Assembly (NCBI RefSeq): GCF_000426565.1
Contig: NZ_AUFP01000006.1
Span: 124,001-188,000 of the forward strand
Direction: 5' to 3'
Source: Segatella albensis DSM 11370 = JCM 12258
GTDB lineage: Bacteria; Bacteroidota; Bacteroidia; Bacteroidales; Bacteroidaceae
Length of the DNA: 64,000 nucleotides
Below, in pieces: positions 53,250 through 62,299 of the stretch. How positions within the stretch are numbered: the stretch's first letter is position 1; the number at the start of each line of letters is the position of its first letter. Under the pieces are notes generated by a model. It saw only the letters and a list, made by a program, of their open reading frames with translations, was not told the origin of the DNA and did not search any database. The position numbers and the translations under genes were made by a program.

Positions 53250-54002
53250 ATGAATACTAAAACACAGATTTCCATTAAGGAAAACCTGGTTGGATTAATA
53301 AAGAATTTCGGGGATAAGACTGCTGTGTCTATCCCCGATTTTTCTATCCAGCAAGGTGAGATGCTCGGTCTTGTAGGAAATAACGGAGCAGGTAAGACTA
53401 CCCTATTCCGTCTTATGTTGGATTTATTAGACCCTACAGAAGGAAGTGTCGAAATCAATATCCATCAGGATGATGGTAATGAGTGTATTTTGAATCCTGC
53501 AAAATGTGAGGATTGGAAACAATATACTGGTGCTTACATTGATGATGGATTCCTAATAGAATTCCTCACAGCCGAAGAGTATTTCAATTTTATTGCTAAA
53601 GTCAATAATATCGCAAAGGAAGAATTACATAACATACTTGACAAATACAGAGACTTTATGGGTGATGAGATTCTTAATCAGAAAAAGCTCATCCGAGAGT
53701 TCTCTGCTGGTAACAAGCAGAAGATTGGTATTGTGGGGGCATTATTAAATTCACCAAGAGTTTTGATTCTTGATGAACCTTTCAACTTTCTAGATCCTTC
53801 TAGCCAGAATCATCTGAAACAGTTGCTTACACAATACAATAAAGAGACAAATGCCACTATTATTGTATCAAGCCATAATCTACAGCATACGATCGAAATC
53901 AGCTCTCGTATCGCTCTCATGGAGCATGGCTGCATCATCAAGGATTTAGACAACAAAAATCAAAATGCTCAAAAAGAGTTAAACGAATATTTCAATGCCT
54001 AA
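53250..54002 (+). CDS. ABC transporter ATP-binding protein without a neighbouring permease
   Basis: 250 residues, one ATPase domain. Walker A is GNNGAGKTT (about 46-54), the Q-loop region is around KQYTGAYIDDGF, the signature is FSAGNKQKIGI (SAGN instead of the usual SGGQ), Walker B is VLILDEPFNFLDP, and the switch His is in VSSHNL. It starts 26 bp after secA and is followed by a terminator and tRNA genes. The permease must be elsewhere or the ATPase works in another way. Relatives in Bacteroidetes are usually of the exporter type (drug, lantibiotic or polysaccharide). Confidence 0.9.
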   Translation: MNTKTQISIKENLVGLIKNFGDKTAVSIPDFSIQQGEMLGLVGNNGAGKTTLFRLMLDLLDPTEGSVEINIHQDDGNECILNPAKCEDWKQYTGAYIDDGFLIEFLTAEEYFNFIAKVNNIAKEELHNILDKYRDFMGDEILNQKKLIREFSAGNKQKIGIVGALLNSPRVLILDEPFNFLDPSSQNHLKQLLTQYNKETNATIIVSSHNLQHTIEISSRIALMEHGCIIKDLDNKNQNAQKELNEYFNA

Positions 54003-54035
54003 TCAATTATATAAGGCATTAAAATACATAAAAAG

Positions 54036-54070
54036 AAAAGAGGCATAAATCAATGATTTATGCCTCTTTT
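54036..54070. terminator. Two-way intrinsic terminator between the ABC ATPase gene and tRNA-Glu
   Basis: A 15-bp perfect stem, AAAAGAGGCATAAAT (54036-54050) with its complement (54056-54070), and a 5-nt loop. The A-run on one side and T-run on the other allow termination from both strands: secA-ABC on plus, tRNA genes on minus. Confidence 0.85.
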
Positions 54071-54072
54071 AG

Positions 54073-54144
54073 TAGTCGGTAAGAGAATCGAACTCTTATG
54101 CCAAGATTGAGAATCTTGTATCCTAACCGTTAGATGAACCGACC
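54073..54144 (-). tRNA. tRNA-Glu(CUC), copy 1, CCA not encoded
   Basis: 72-nt cloverleaf: acceptor GGUCGGU with ACCGACU (G1 paired to U72), anticodon stem CAAGA/UCUUG around loop UUCUCAA, anticodon CUC, and T loop UUCGAUU. It reads GAG. Identical to the copy at 54200-54271, but the bases after A73 are CUA, so CCA must be added enzymatically. Confidence 0.95.
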
Positions 54145-54158
54145 GTTAGCTTTTTCAT

Positions 54159-54192
54159 AAAAAAACCTCTGTAATCATAAAGGTTGCAGAGG
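54159..54192 (-). terminator. Terminator after tRNA-Glu copy 2
   Basis: CCTCTG (54166-54171 on plus) and CAGAGG (54187-54192) form a 6-bp stem with further pairing inside. Seven T residues follow on the minus strand. It may reduce transcription of copy 1, which lies downstream. Confidence 0.65.
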
Positions 54193-54199
54193 ATTTTGG

Positions 54200-54271
54200 T
54201 AGTCGGTAAGAGAATCGAACTCTTATGCCAAGATTGAGAATCTTGTATCCTAACCGTTAGATGAACCGACC
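54200..54271 (-). tRNA. tRNA-Glu(CUC), copy 2, CCA encoded
   Basis: Same 72 bases as copy 1. Here A73 is followed by CCA in the genome (54199-54197). The two copies also share five bases beyond their 5' ends, pointing to a tandem duplication. It lies between tRNA-Ser and a terminator. Confidence 0.95.
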
Positions 54272-54306
54272 GTTAGTGCATTCAAAATAGCCTGACCCCC
54301 GTAGAG

Positions 54307-54394
54307 CGGAAGGAGGGGGATTCGAACCCCCGGTACGCGAAATGCGCACGGCAGTTTAGCAAACTGCTGGTTTCAGCCACTCACCCATCCTTCC
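54307..54394 (-). tRNA. tRNA-Ser(GCU)
   Basis: 88 nt with acceptor GGAAGGA/UCCUUCC, anticodon loop UUGCUAA (anticodon GCU, reads AGC and AGU), and the long variable arm CGUGCGCAUUUCGCGUAC typical of serine tRNAs. T loop UUCGAAU. Discriminator G73; CCA is not encoded. The flanks GCCTGAC and GTCAGGGC could pair and extend the acceptor stem in the precursor. Confidence 0.97.
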
Positions 54395-54446
54395 AGTCAG
54401 GGCTCGCTAACCGAGTTGCCAAGCATATCTTTCTGAAATGCGAGTG

Positions 54447-54478
54447 CAAAGGTAATGAATTATTTTAATCCCACCAAA
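54447..54478 (-). promoter_or_regulatory. Predicted promoter of the tRNA-Ser/tRNA-Glu operon
   Basis: Minus strand TTTG (54478-54475), 20 bp, TACCTTTG (54454-54447): both elements match at ideal spacing, about 53 bp before the tRNA-Ser 5' end. Confidence 0.8.
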
Positions 54479-54514
54479 TATTTTCTGAAATATTTTTGAA
54501 GTTTTTTTTCAAAT

Positions 54515-54522
54515 TACCTTTG
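54515..54522 (+). promoter_or_regulatory. Mirrored -7 element directed into the 3' end of the phosphohexomutase gene
   Basis: TACCTTTG on the plus strand. The 13 bases ATTACCTTTGCAC at 54513-54525 are the exact reverse complement of 54445-54457, the core of the tRNA promoter. A transcript from here would run antisense to the end of the gene at 54542-56290. No open frame follows. A TTTG lies 16 bp upstream, closer than usual. Confidence 0.45.
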
Positions 54523-54541
54523 CACCTTATTATATATAGAA

Positions 54542-56290
54542 TTATTCTAATCCTAAGCTCTTCTTGATAGCCTCAACTTTCTTAGTTCCTTCAGCATCAA
54601 GTTTCTCATATTCTGAAGCGCTATTCATAACGCCCTTAACTTCTATATAGAACTTAATCTTAGGTTCTGTACCTGATGGACGTACACTTACCTTTGTGTC
54701 ATCATCACAGAACCACTGCAGAACATTGCTAGTTTCTGGCATATCAAGCTTTGTCTTGTTGCCCTGAACATCTGTAGCCTCAAGAGTCTTATAATCTTTC
54801 CAAAGGATAACTTTACTACCACCAAGTTCCTTAGGAGGGTTCTGACGGAAGTTCGCCATCATCTGCTGAATTTCTTCTGCACCAGACTTACCAGGACGCT
54901 CTACATTGATAGTATGCTCCTTAGAGAAACCATACTCTGTATAGATATCCATCAATATATCATAAAGGGTCTTACCATGATCCTTAGCATAAGCACAGAT
55001 TTCAGCAAGTAAAGAACATGCAGATACCGCATCCTTATCACGAACGAAGTCTTCTGCAAGGAAGCCATAGCTTTCCTCACCACCACCGATATACTGCTGC
55101 TTGCCTTCAGAAACACGAATTTCATTTGCAATCCACTTGAAACCGGTATAGCAATCACGCATTTCAATATGCTGCTTCTCTGCAATCTTACGAATTACCT
55201 CAGTTGTAACAATAGTCTTGACAATGAAATCGGTTGGCTGCATCTTACCTACTGCCTGACGATTAGTAATGATGTACCACAAGAAAAGCAGACAGGTCTG
55301 GTTACCGTTAATAAGAACCCACTCTCCCTTATCATTCTTGCAAGCCATACCAACACGATCAGCATCAGGATCACTAGCCATAAGGATATCTGCGTCGATA
55401 GCCTTGGCATCACGCAAACCAAGAGTAAGAGCCTCAGCGAACTCTGGATTAGGACGATCTACAGTAGGGAAATTACCATTCTTGATCATCTGCTCCTTAA
55501 CGCAATGTACATTATCAAAGCCCCAGAACTTCAAAGAACGAGGAATCATTGTCATACCTGTACCATGGAGAGGAGTATATACGATACTTAAGTCATGCTG
55601 ATGCTTGATAACCTCAGGATCAATGCATAATGTCTTGATTTTCTCCAAATATGGTTTATCAACATCTTCACCTACAAGTTGAATCAGGTCTGGGTTACCT
55701 TGGAACTTCACGTCCTCAACCTTTACCTTATTCACCTCATCGATGATTCCCTTATCATGTGGAGCCAAAACCTGAGCGCCATCTTCCCAATAAGCCTTAT
55801 ATCCATTATACTCACGAGGATTATGACTTGCTGTAAGGTTTACACCACCCTGTGCACCGAAATAGCGAATAGCGAAAGAGCACTCTGGAGTTGGGCGCAT
55901 TTCCTCAAACAAATATACCTTGATGCCATTGGCAGAGAAGATATCTGCAACTTTTTTTGCAAAGACATCACTATTATTACGACAATCGTAGCATACAACT
56001 GTTGAAATTTGCTCTTTGTCCTTAAAGTTCTTCTTCAGGTAGTTAGCAAATCCTTGAGTTGCCATACCTACAGTGTAGATATTCATACGGTTAGAGCCGG
56101 CACCCATGATACCACGGAGACCACCTGTACCGAATTCCAAATCCTTATAAAAACTTTCAATGAGGTTAGTCTTATCCTCATCATCGATCATTGCCTGAAC
56201 ATCTTTACGAGTCTGCTCGTCAAAAGCAGGAGTTAGCCACTGCTTAGCTTTAGCTTCGCATTGGGCAATTAGTTCTGCATTATTTGCCAT
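54542..56290 (-). CDS. Phosphoglucomutase/phosphomannomutase (alpha-D-phosphohexomutase)
   Basis: 582 residues, the long type found in Bacteroidetes and Firmicutes. The phosphoserine loop is TASHNP with Ser155. The metal loop is DPDADRVG (about 306-313), the sugar-binding loop is GGGEESYG, and the phosphate-binding end is VRPSGTEPKIKFYIEV. It interconverts hexose 1- and 6-phosphates, supplying sugar nucleotides and storage or cell-wall glycans. It has its own promoter at 56322-56329 and no obvious terminator before the tRNA region. Which sugar it prefers is not readable. Confidence 0.95.
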   Translation of the reverse strand: MANNAELIAQCEAKAKQWLTPAFDEQTRKDVQAMIDDEDKTNLIESFYKDLEFGTGGLRGIMGAGSNRMNIYTVGMATQGFANYLKKNFKDKEQISTVVCYDCRNNSDVFAKKVADIFSANGIKVYLFEEMRPTPECSFAIRYFGAQGGVNLTASHNPREYNGYKAYWEDGAQVLAPHDKGIIDEVNKVKVEDVKFQGNPDLIQLVGEDVDKPYLEKIKTLCIDPEVIKHQHDLSIVYTPLHGTGMTMIPRSLKFWGFDNVHCVKEQMIKNGNFPTVDRPNPEFAEALTLGLRDAKAIDADILMASDPDADRVGMACKNDKGEWVLINGNQTCLLFLWYIITNRQAVGKMQPTDFIVKTIVTTEVIRKIAEKQHIEMRDCYTGFKWIANEIRVSEGKQQYIGGGEESYGFLAEDFVRDKDAVSACSLLAEICAYAKDHGKTLYDILMDIYTEYGFSKEHTINVERPGKSGAEEIQQMMANFRQNPPKELGGSKVILWKDYKTLEATDVQGNKTKLDMPETSNVLQWFCDDDTKVSVRPSGTEPKIKFYIEVKGVMNSASEYEKLDAEGTKKVEAIKKSLGLE

Positions 56291-56321
56291 ATTATTGTTA
56301 GTTTTAAAAATATTATTTACG

Positions 56322-56329
56322 CAAAGATA
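56322..56329 (-). promoter_or_regulatory. Predicted -7 element of the phosphohexomutase gene
   Basis: Minus strand TATCTTTG, exact match, about 31 bp before the ATG at 56290. It diverges from the rlmH promoter. Confidence 0.65.
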
Positions 56330-56372
56330 GCAATAATTTTCGGGTTATAAGAAATTAATCGAAAAAATTTCG

Positions 56373-56380
56373 TATTTTTG
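56373..56380 (+). promoter_or_regulatory. Predicted -7 element of rlmH-uvrA
   Basis: TATTTTTG, exact match, about 70 bp before the rlmH ATG. The two divergent -7 elements are 43 bp apart. Confidence 0.65.
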
Positions 56381-56449
56381 TAAATTGTAGAATAAAAAGG
56401 GAGAAAGATTGGAAAGTTTCCGATATATCCGAAACGAAATTCATAGTCA

Positions 56450-56920
56450 ATGAAAACAGAGTTAATACTTGTAGGCAAAACAGTAAACAAGCATTTCGTG
56501 GCCGGAATAAAAGACTACACTGAGCGCATCGGGCATTACATGCCTTTTGAGATCAAAGTAATTCCAGAAATCAAAAACACGAAATCGCTTTCTGAACAGC
56601 AACAAAAAGATAAAGAAGGAGAACTGATTCTCAAGATGATCCAACCTTCTGACACGGTGGTGCTAATGGATGAGCACGGCACTGAATTTCGTTCTATCGA
56701 ATTTGCAAAGTGGCTCCAGAAAAAGCAAAACACTACTCGAAGACTTATCTTTGTCATCGGTGGCCCTTATGGCTTCGCTCAACCTGTATACGATCGGGCC
56801 AATGAACTTATTTCTCTTTCTAAAATGACATTTTCACATCAGATGGTCCGATTAATCTTTACAGAACAGATTTATCGCGCTTGTACAATAATTAAAGGAG
56901 AACCATATCATCATGAGTAA
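56450..56920 (+). CDS. rlmH: 23S rRNA (pseudouridine-1915 N3)-methyltransferase
   Basis: 156 residues, the usual length. A SPOUT methyltransferase with the knot motifs [21 protein letters not shown] (S-adenosylmethionine loop) and [22 protein letters not shown]. It methylates the pseudouridine in helix 69 of 23S rRNA on the assembled 70S ribosome. It overlaps uvrA by 8 bp, so the two are translated from one message. Confidence 0.97.
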   Translation: MKTELILVGKTVNKHFVAGIKDYTERIGHYMPFEIKVIPEIKNTKSLSEQQQKDKEGELILKMIQPSDTVVLMDEHGTEFRSIEFAKWLQKKQNTTRRLIFVIGGPYGFAQPVYDRANELISLSKMTFSHQMVRLIFTEQIYRACTIIKGEPYHHE

Positions 56921-59750
56921 AAATAAAGAAGCCTTTATAGAGATTAAAGGTGCTAGGGTAAACAACTTAAAAAACATCTCACTAAAGATTCCGCGCAATA
57001 AATTGATTGTCATAACCGGAGTTTCCGGTTCTGGTAAGTCATCACTTGCTTTCGACACGCTATATGCTGAAGGTCAACGAAGATATGTAGAGAGCCTATC
57101 TAGTTATGCCCGTCAGTTTCTGGGTAGGATGAGCAAACCGGAATGTGACTTTATCAAAGGACTTCCACCTGCCATTGCTATAGAGCAGAAAGTTATTGCC
57201 CGTAATCCGCGTAGTACCGTCGGTACATCTACCGAAATATACGAATACCTCAGGTTACTTTATGCTCGTATTGGTCGTACCTTCTCTCCTATCTCAGGAC
57301 AAGAGGTAAAGCGCCATTCTACCGAGGACGTGCTACAATGCACTCGGCAATTCGGAGAAGGCACCAAGTTTGTTATTCTCGCTCCTTTCCATGTCATTGA
57401 GGGCAGAACTCTCCACAAGCAGATGGAAATGTACAATCAAGAGGGTTATTCACGAATCTATATTGATGGCGACTTTACCCGTATTGAGGATTGGCTCGAC
57501 AACCACGACGAGGAAGCCGCCAACAATGGTGACATCTGGCTTGTCATCTCTCGCCTTTCCGTATCAAATGAGAAAGACGATATTTCTCGCTTGATTGATT
57601 CCGCAGAAACGGCCTTCTATGAGGGAGACGGAGAACTTCGCCTGATGTTCTTGCCATCTCATCAAACTTTCGATTTCTCCACACGCTTCGAGGCCGACGG
57701 AATAAAATTCGAGGAACCTAACGACAACATGTTCTCTTTCAACTCTCCTCTAGGAGCATGCCCGACTTGTGAAGGTTTCGGTAGCGTCATCGGTATTGAC
57801 GAGAAACTCGTTATCCCCAACACAGCACTGAGCGTATATGATGGATGTGTACAATGCTGGCATGGTGACAAGATGGGTGAATGGCAGAAGGAGTTTATAC
57901 GCAGAGCTGCCAAGGATAAATTCCCGATATTCAAACCTTATTATGACTTAACACGAGAAGAGAAAGATGAATTGTGGCATGGATTGAAAAGTGAAAGAAA
58001 TGCGGACATTCACGACAGAATATGTATCGACACTTTCTTTCAGATGGTCAAGGAGAATCAATATAAGATTCAATATCGAGTGATGCTAAGCAGATATCGC
58101 GGAAAGACTACTTGTCCTGATTGCCATGGAACTCGACTGAAGAAAGAGGCTACTTATGTCAAAATCAATGGCATGAGTATTACAGATCTTGTTGAGATGC
58201 CTATAGCAAACCTAGAGAAATGGTTTCTCGACTTACAATTTGATAAGCATGATGCGGATGTTGCCAAACGTCTTCTTACTGAGATAAAGAACAGATTGCA
58301 TTTCCTTGTAGAAGTAGGTTTAGGTTATCTTACGCTAAATCGCCTGTCGAACACACTCTCTGGAGGTGAAAGTCAACGAATCAACTTGACGACAAGTCTC
58401 GGCAGTTCTCTTGTAGGAAGTTTATACATTCTCGACGAGCCAAGTATTGGAATGCACAGTCGCGATACAGAAAGACTGATCCATGTTCTCAAGGAATTAC
58501 AAAGTCTTGGTAATACTGTCATCATCGTGGAGCATGATGAAGATATGATGAGGGCTGCTGATTACATCATCGACATAGGTCCGAATGCCGGAAGACTTGG
58601 TGGCGAAATCGTATATCAAGGTTCGACAGAGGAGATACAAGACATCAAAGACAAGGATGCACTCAACAAGAAATACCCAGACAGTTATACGATAAAGTAT
58701 CTTACCGGAACAGAAACCATTGATATTCCTTCAAGTAGAAGGAAATGGAACAAAAGTATCAAGATTACAGGAGCACGCATGAACAACTTAAAGGGTATCG
58801 ACGTAGAAATTCCTCTTAATGTCCTTACGGTTGTCACCGGTGTATCTGGATCCGGGAAATCATCTCTTATAAAGGGTATACTCTACCCTGCTCTTAAGCG
58901 ACATCTTGACGAGGTGGCAGATACTCCTGGTGAATATGTCTCGCTTGATGGTGACTGGAAAGACATTAAGCACGTTGAACTTGTAGACCAGAATCCGATA
59001 GGAAAATCTACACGTTCTAATCCAGCTACCTATGTAAAGGCTTACGATGCCATCCGCTCCTTATTTGCCGAGCAACCTCTGTCCAAACAATTGGGATTTA
59101 CTGCCCAGTATTTCAGTTTCAATGCAGATGGAGGAAGATGTGAAGAATGTAAGGGTGCCGGTGTCATCACTGTCGAGATGCAATTCATGGCCGACCTTGT
59201 ACTTGAATGTGAGGCATGTCATGGTCAGCGTTTCAAGCATGACATTCTCGAAGTACGCTTCCATGGGAAGAACATCAATGATGTGCTGAATATGACCGTA
59301 AGCGAAGCTATTGAATTCTTTGGAGAATATGGACAAAAGACCATTGTAAATAGGTTAAAGCCTTTAGATGACGTAGGACTGGGATATATCAAATTGGGGC
59401 AAAGTTCTTCAACTCTATCAGGTGGTGAGAACCAGCGTGTGAAACTTGCCTACTACATCGGACAGGAGAAGGTTGAACCAACACTATTCATCTTCGACGA
59501 ACCTACTACCGGTCTGCACTTCCATGACATCAAGAGATTACTGGCAGCCTTTAACTCACTCATAGAGCGTGGACACAGTATCGTTGTTGTCGAACATAAC
59601 ATGGATGTCATCAAATGCTCTGACTACATTATCGACCTAGGTCCCGAAGGTGGCGACAAAGGCGGTAACCTTGTAGCAAAAGGAACTCCTGAACAGATAG
59701 TTGCGTGCAAGACTAGCTATACAGGAAAGTTCCTTAGTGAGAAACTATAG
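56913..59750 (+). CDS. uvrA: Excinuclease ABC subunit A
   Basis: 945 residues, full length. Two ABC ATPase modules: Walker A sites GVSGSGKSS at about 32-40 and 640-648, signatures LSGGESQR and LSGGENQR, and Walker B regions [12 protein letters not shown] and [12 protein letters not shown]. The zinc modules CPTCEGFG / CPDCHGTR and CEECKGAG / CEACHGQR are intact. UvrA finds helix-distorting damage and loads UvrB for nucleotide excision repair. A clear Shine-Dalgarno AAAGGAG (56894-56900), rare in this window, lies inside rlmH 12 nt before the ATG. Confidence 0.98.
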   Translation: MSKNKEAFIEIKGARVNNLKNISLKIPRNKLIVITGVSGSGKSSLAFDTLYAEGQRRYVESLSSYARQFLGRMSKPECDFIKGLPPAIAIEQKVIARNPRSTVGTSTEIYEYLRLLYARIGRTFSPISGQEVKRHSTEDVLQCTRQFGEGTKFVILAPFHVIEGRTLHKQMEMYNQEGYSRIYIDGDFTRIEDWLDNHDEEAANNGDIWLVISRLSVSNEKDDISRLIDSAETAFYEGDGELRLMFLPSHQTFDFSTRFEADGIKFEEPNDNMFSFNSPLGACPTCEGFGSVIGIDEKLVIPNTALSVYDGCVQCWHGDKMGEWQKEFIRRAAKDKFPIFKPYYDLTREEKDELWHGLKSERNADIHDRICIDTFFQMVKENQYKIQYRVMLSRYRGKTTCPDCHGTRLKKEATYVKINGMSITDLVEMPIANLEKWFLDLQFDKHDADVAKRLLTEIKNRLHFLVEVGLGYLTLNRLSNTLSGGESQRINLTTSLGSSLVGSLYILDEPSIGMHSRDTERLIHVLKELQSLGNTVIIVEHDEDMMRAADYIIDIGPNAGRLGGEIVYQGSTEEIQDIKDKDALNKKYPDSYTIKYLTGTETIDIPSSRRKWNKSIKITGARMNNLKGIDVEIPLNVLTVVTGVSGSGKSSLIKGILYPALKRHLDEVADTPGEYVSLDGDWKDIKHVELVDQNPIGKSTRSNPATYVKAYDAIRSLFAEQPLSKQLGFTAQYFSFNADGGRCEECKGAGVITVEMQFMADLVLECEACHGQRFKHDILEVRFHGKNINDVLNMTVSEAIEFFGEYGQKTIVNRLKPLDDVGLGYIKLGQSSSTLSGGENQRVKLAYYIGQEKVEPTLFIFDEPTTGLHFHDIKRLLAAFNSLIERGHSIVVVEHNMDVIKCSDYIIDLGPEGGDKGGNLVAKGTPEQIVACKTSYTGKFLSEKL

Positions 59751-59787
59751 TTGAATACTTAAACAAACTTATAATTACAGGACATCA

Positions 59788-62187
59788 TTACTGATAGGTT
59801 ATCTTCTGTATCATCTGTCCTGGATCAACAATGGATAACGTAAGGATATGACTATCTTTTTCCTTGTCTATAGGAAATGATAGTACAAACTCCTTGCGGT
59901 TCTCCATCACCTGTAATTTCCACTTAGGTCCCCACTCTATGAATTCATTCTTACAGATCACAGGATTTGAACCATCCATGCTGACACGTATCTGATTACT
60001 TCTGTCACCGTTGACAGGCCACATCGGAACTACAGAAATACACACATGCAGGGAGTCTTTTCCTCTCAACTCTGTAATCGGAATACTGATAGAACCAGAC
60101 GATTTGAAGTCTAGTGGCTGTCCCATCTGGATGACATGCCAGTCTGTACCCATACCCTCAAGCAACTGAAAAGGAGGTTTCAACTCAACCCTTGTAAGGT
60201 CAACCTTATGAGCAAACTCAGGATGTATCTGATCCTGTGGCAAACGATACCTATCGGTTGGAGCCTCAACGAGTTCTGGCATATTCTGATAAAGAGCCGT
60301 ATAACCCGGTGGTATCTCAGAGATCATCTGATTCCATTTACCACCAAACAAACTATGATAACGGTCGATGAGATCTTGAAGTTGCTCATTTGCATCACGT
60401 GACTGAGCCGCATATGAAGCATTACCAGTCTCATGATTGGCCTGTGCATACAGGAACTTACGATTCATCTGATAAGCAGAAAGGACAGAATATCCAAGCA
60501 ATTCGAATAAAGCCGGTCGTAAATTCTCCGGCACCTTTCTCTCAATAGCTTCATAGGCGAAGCAAATGTCCTGATATTCAACAAGACGTTTCTGAGCAGT
60601 ACCTGTTTCAAAAGAGAAATCCGTATCATGTAAACGAGAATTCTCCTTGCTATCCCACTCATATTCATACCCCATATATTCCGGTTTCCTATCCCATGCC
60701 AGACGATAGTAATGATCAAGGATATTCTGAAATTGCGCTTTATATTCCTCTCCGAAGACGGAAGCAAGCCACTGAGCCTGATACCTATTAGCATTCTGAT
60801 AACTGAAAGCATCAAAATTCCAGGCCATATCCATAAACATCTGTGTTTCTATTTCCATAGGTTTGATATCACCGACATTGAGCAACCAATATCTATCAGC
60901 ACCGGCTGTGTATGCCTTGCGCATCTCTTCATACATAAGTTGGGGAGCTGTGGTAGAGAGCCAAAGATAATCATGAGGGGTACCGCAATAACTTAGGTGA
61001 TAATACACACCACTACCACCTTTTCGCTTCTGTTCCTTGACATTGCTCACCCGTTTCATATAGCCATAGTTGTCGTCAGGCCATACCAATGTTATATCAT
61101 CCGGTACACGAAGACCTGCATCATAGATATCAAGTGTTTCCTTATAAGGAACAAAGATTTGTGGCAATTCAGATACCTTTATTCCCTTATATTTTTCCAA
61201 AATAGCACGTTGCTCACCAAAGACTTTCTCTAATGTACGGGCACGATCTTTGGGATTAGTGCTACCCTTCATGGCTTCATCATGCAATCCCCGCATACCC
61301 ATCGTGTAAATATTATCATACTGAGCAGTCTGTCGAATACGATCATCAAGTTTTTTCAAAATGTTCTCTCTGTTGACTTCATAATTCCATTCACCATCCT
61401 TGGTCTTATCCCACTCCAAAGTAGAAGCATTATTGAATAGCAGTGGTTCACAATGACTGGTCGTAATCATCACTCCACGCCCATCTGCGACCTTTTGATT
61501 CTCCGGATGACTATAGAAAGCACCAGTACATGAATGCATGGCTGGCGCAAGCATATTTCCCTTAAGGCGCATGATTAGTTCACAGATACGGTCATAGGTC
61601 TTTGGACCGATATCGCCAAGTTCTTTCTCAAAGTTTCGAGAGGCCCATGTCTTCATTCCCCAGTCTTCGTCATTGATAAAGATGCCACGATATTTTACTG
61701 ATGGTTCACCTGACACAAAATGATCAAAACTGACAGCAACATCTGGATTATACTTCACAGGAATATCTGCCCACCAATACCATGGAGATACTCCGATACG
61801 TCTGGATACTTCATAGACACCATAGATAGTACCTCGCATATCACTACCAGCAATGATCAGACGAGGATGATGTTCACGCGTTACTGTGATGACATAGTTT
61901 TCGTGTTTGTTCTTCAAATCAGAAGTCCTCAATATACCTTTCTTTATTAACTCAGAGATCAGCTTACTCTTTCCATAGGTACCTACAACGATCTGGGCTC
62001 CGGATGTCTGTTTACTACCTGTTACCAGAGAGATATCATGGCGCAGATCTGTGATGGCTCGAACAACTTGTCGGGGTTCGTCAGCATCATAATTAATGCG
62101 AGCATGGAGGACCTTAAAGTTACCTGCCTGCAAACATATAGATGTAAGAGAGAACAAACACAGAAATAGATATTTCTTTACGATCAT
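59788..62187 (-). CDS. Glycoside hydrolase family 115 protein (predicted alpha-glucuronidase)
   Basis: 799 residues. A signal peptide (IVKKYLFLCLFSLTSICLQA) is followed by the GH115 N-terminal domain (ending near 150 with MRGTIYGVYEVSRRIGVSPW). The catalytic barrel follows (SVKYRGIFINDEDWGMKTWA, PAMHSCTGAFYSHPEN, YTMGMRGLHDEAMKGS, TLVWPDDNYGYMKR). A C-terminal helical region and a beta domain with DGSNPVICKNEFIEW end the protein. Known GH115 enzymes remove glucuronic or 4-O-methylglucuronic acid from xylan chains. It follows a SusD gene, so the locus probably handles glucuronoxylan. An additional C-terminal domain found in longer members (about 850-950 residues) may be missing. Confidence 0.9.
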   Translation of the reverse strand: MIVKKYLFLCLFSLTSICLQAGNFKVLHARINYDADEPRQVVRAITDLRHDISLVTGSKQTSGAQIVVGTYGKSKLISELIKKGILRTSDLKNKHENYVITVTREHHPRLIIAGSDMRGTIYGVYEVSRRIGVSPWYWWADIPVKYNPDVAVSFDHFVSGEPSVKYRGIFINDEDWGMKTWASRNFEKELGDIGPKTYDRICELIMRLKGNMLAPAMHSCTGAFYSHPENQKVADGRGVMITTSHCEPLLFNNASTLEWDKTKDGEWNYEVNRENILKKLDDRIRQTAQYDNIYTMGMRGLHDEAMKGSTNPKDRARTLEKVFGEQRAILEKYKGIKVSELPQIFVPYKETLDIYDAGLRVPDDITLVWPDDNYGYMKRVSNVKEQKRKGGSGVYYHLSYCGTPHDYLWLSTTAPQLMYEEMRKAYTAGADRYWLLNVGDIKPMEIETQMFMDMAWNFDAFSYQNANRYQAQWLASVFGEEYKAQFQNILDHYYRLAWDRKPEYMGYEYEWDSKENSRLHDTDFSFETGTAQKRLVEYQDICFAYEAIERKVPENLRPALFELLGYSVLSAYQMNRKFLYAQANHETGNASYAAQSRDANEQLQDLIDRYHSLFGGKWNQMISEIPPGYTALYQNMPELVEAPTDRYRLPQDQIHPEFAHKVDLTRVELKPPFQLLEGMGTDWHVIQMGQPLDFKSSGSISIPITELRGKDSLHVCISVVPMWPVNGDRSNQIRVSMDGSNPVICKNEFIEWGPKWKLQVMENRKEFVLSFPIDKEKDSHILTLSIVDPGQMIQKITYQ

Positions 62188-62209
62188 ATTTCAAGGAATT
62201 AACTTCAAA

Positions 62210-62238
62210 AAGCCCGGACCTATTTCGAGTCCAGGCTT
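62210..62238 (-). terminator. Hairpin with T-tract between susD and the GH115 gene (possible attenuator)
   Basis: On the minus strand AAGCCTGGAC and GTCCGGGCTT form a 10-bp stem with one mismatch, followed by TTTTTG. It lies 62 bp after the susD stop and 23 bp before the GH115 ATG. I see no new promoter between them, so it may reduce read-through and keep the enzyme at a lower level than SusC/SusD. Confidence 0.55.
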
Positions 62239-62299
62239 AATGAAAGATCATGTTGTTACACTAACTAAAAATTATTAACCATATATTGTCTTTGAAGTA

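Noticed and set aside
54166..54192. Hairpin between the tRNA-Glu copies as an independent small RNA
   Set aside because: The stem followed by seven T on the exit side is simply explained as a terminator.
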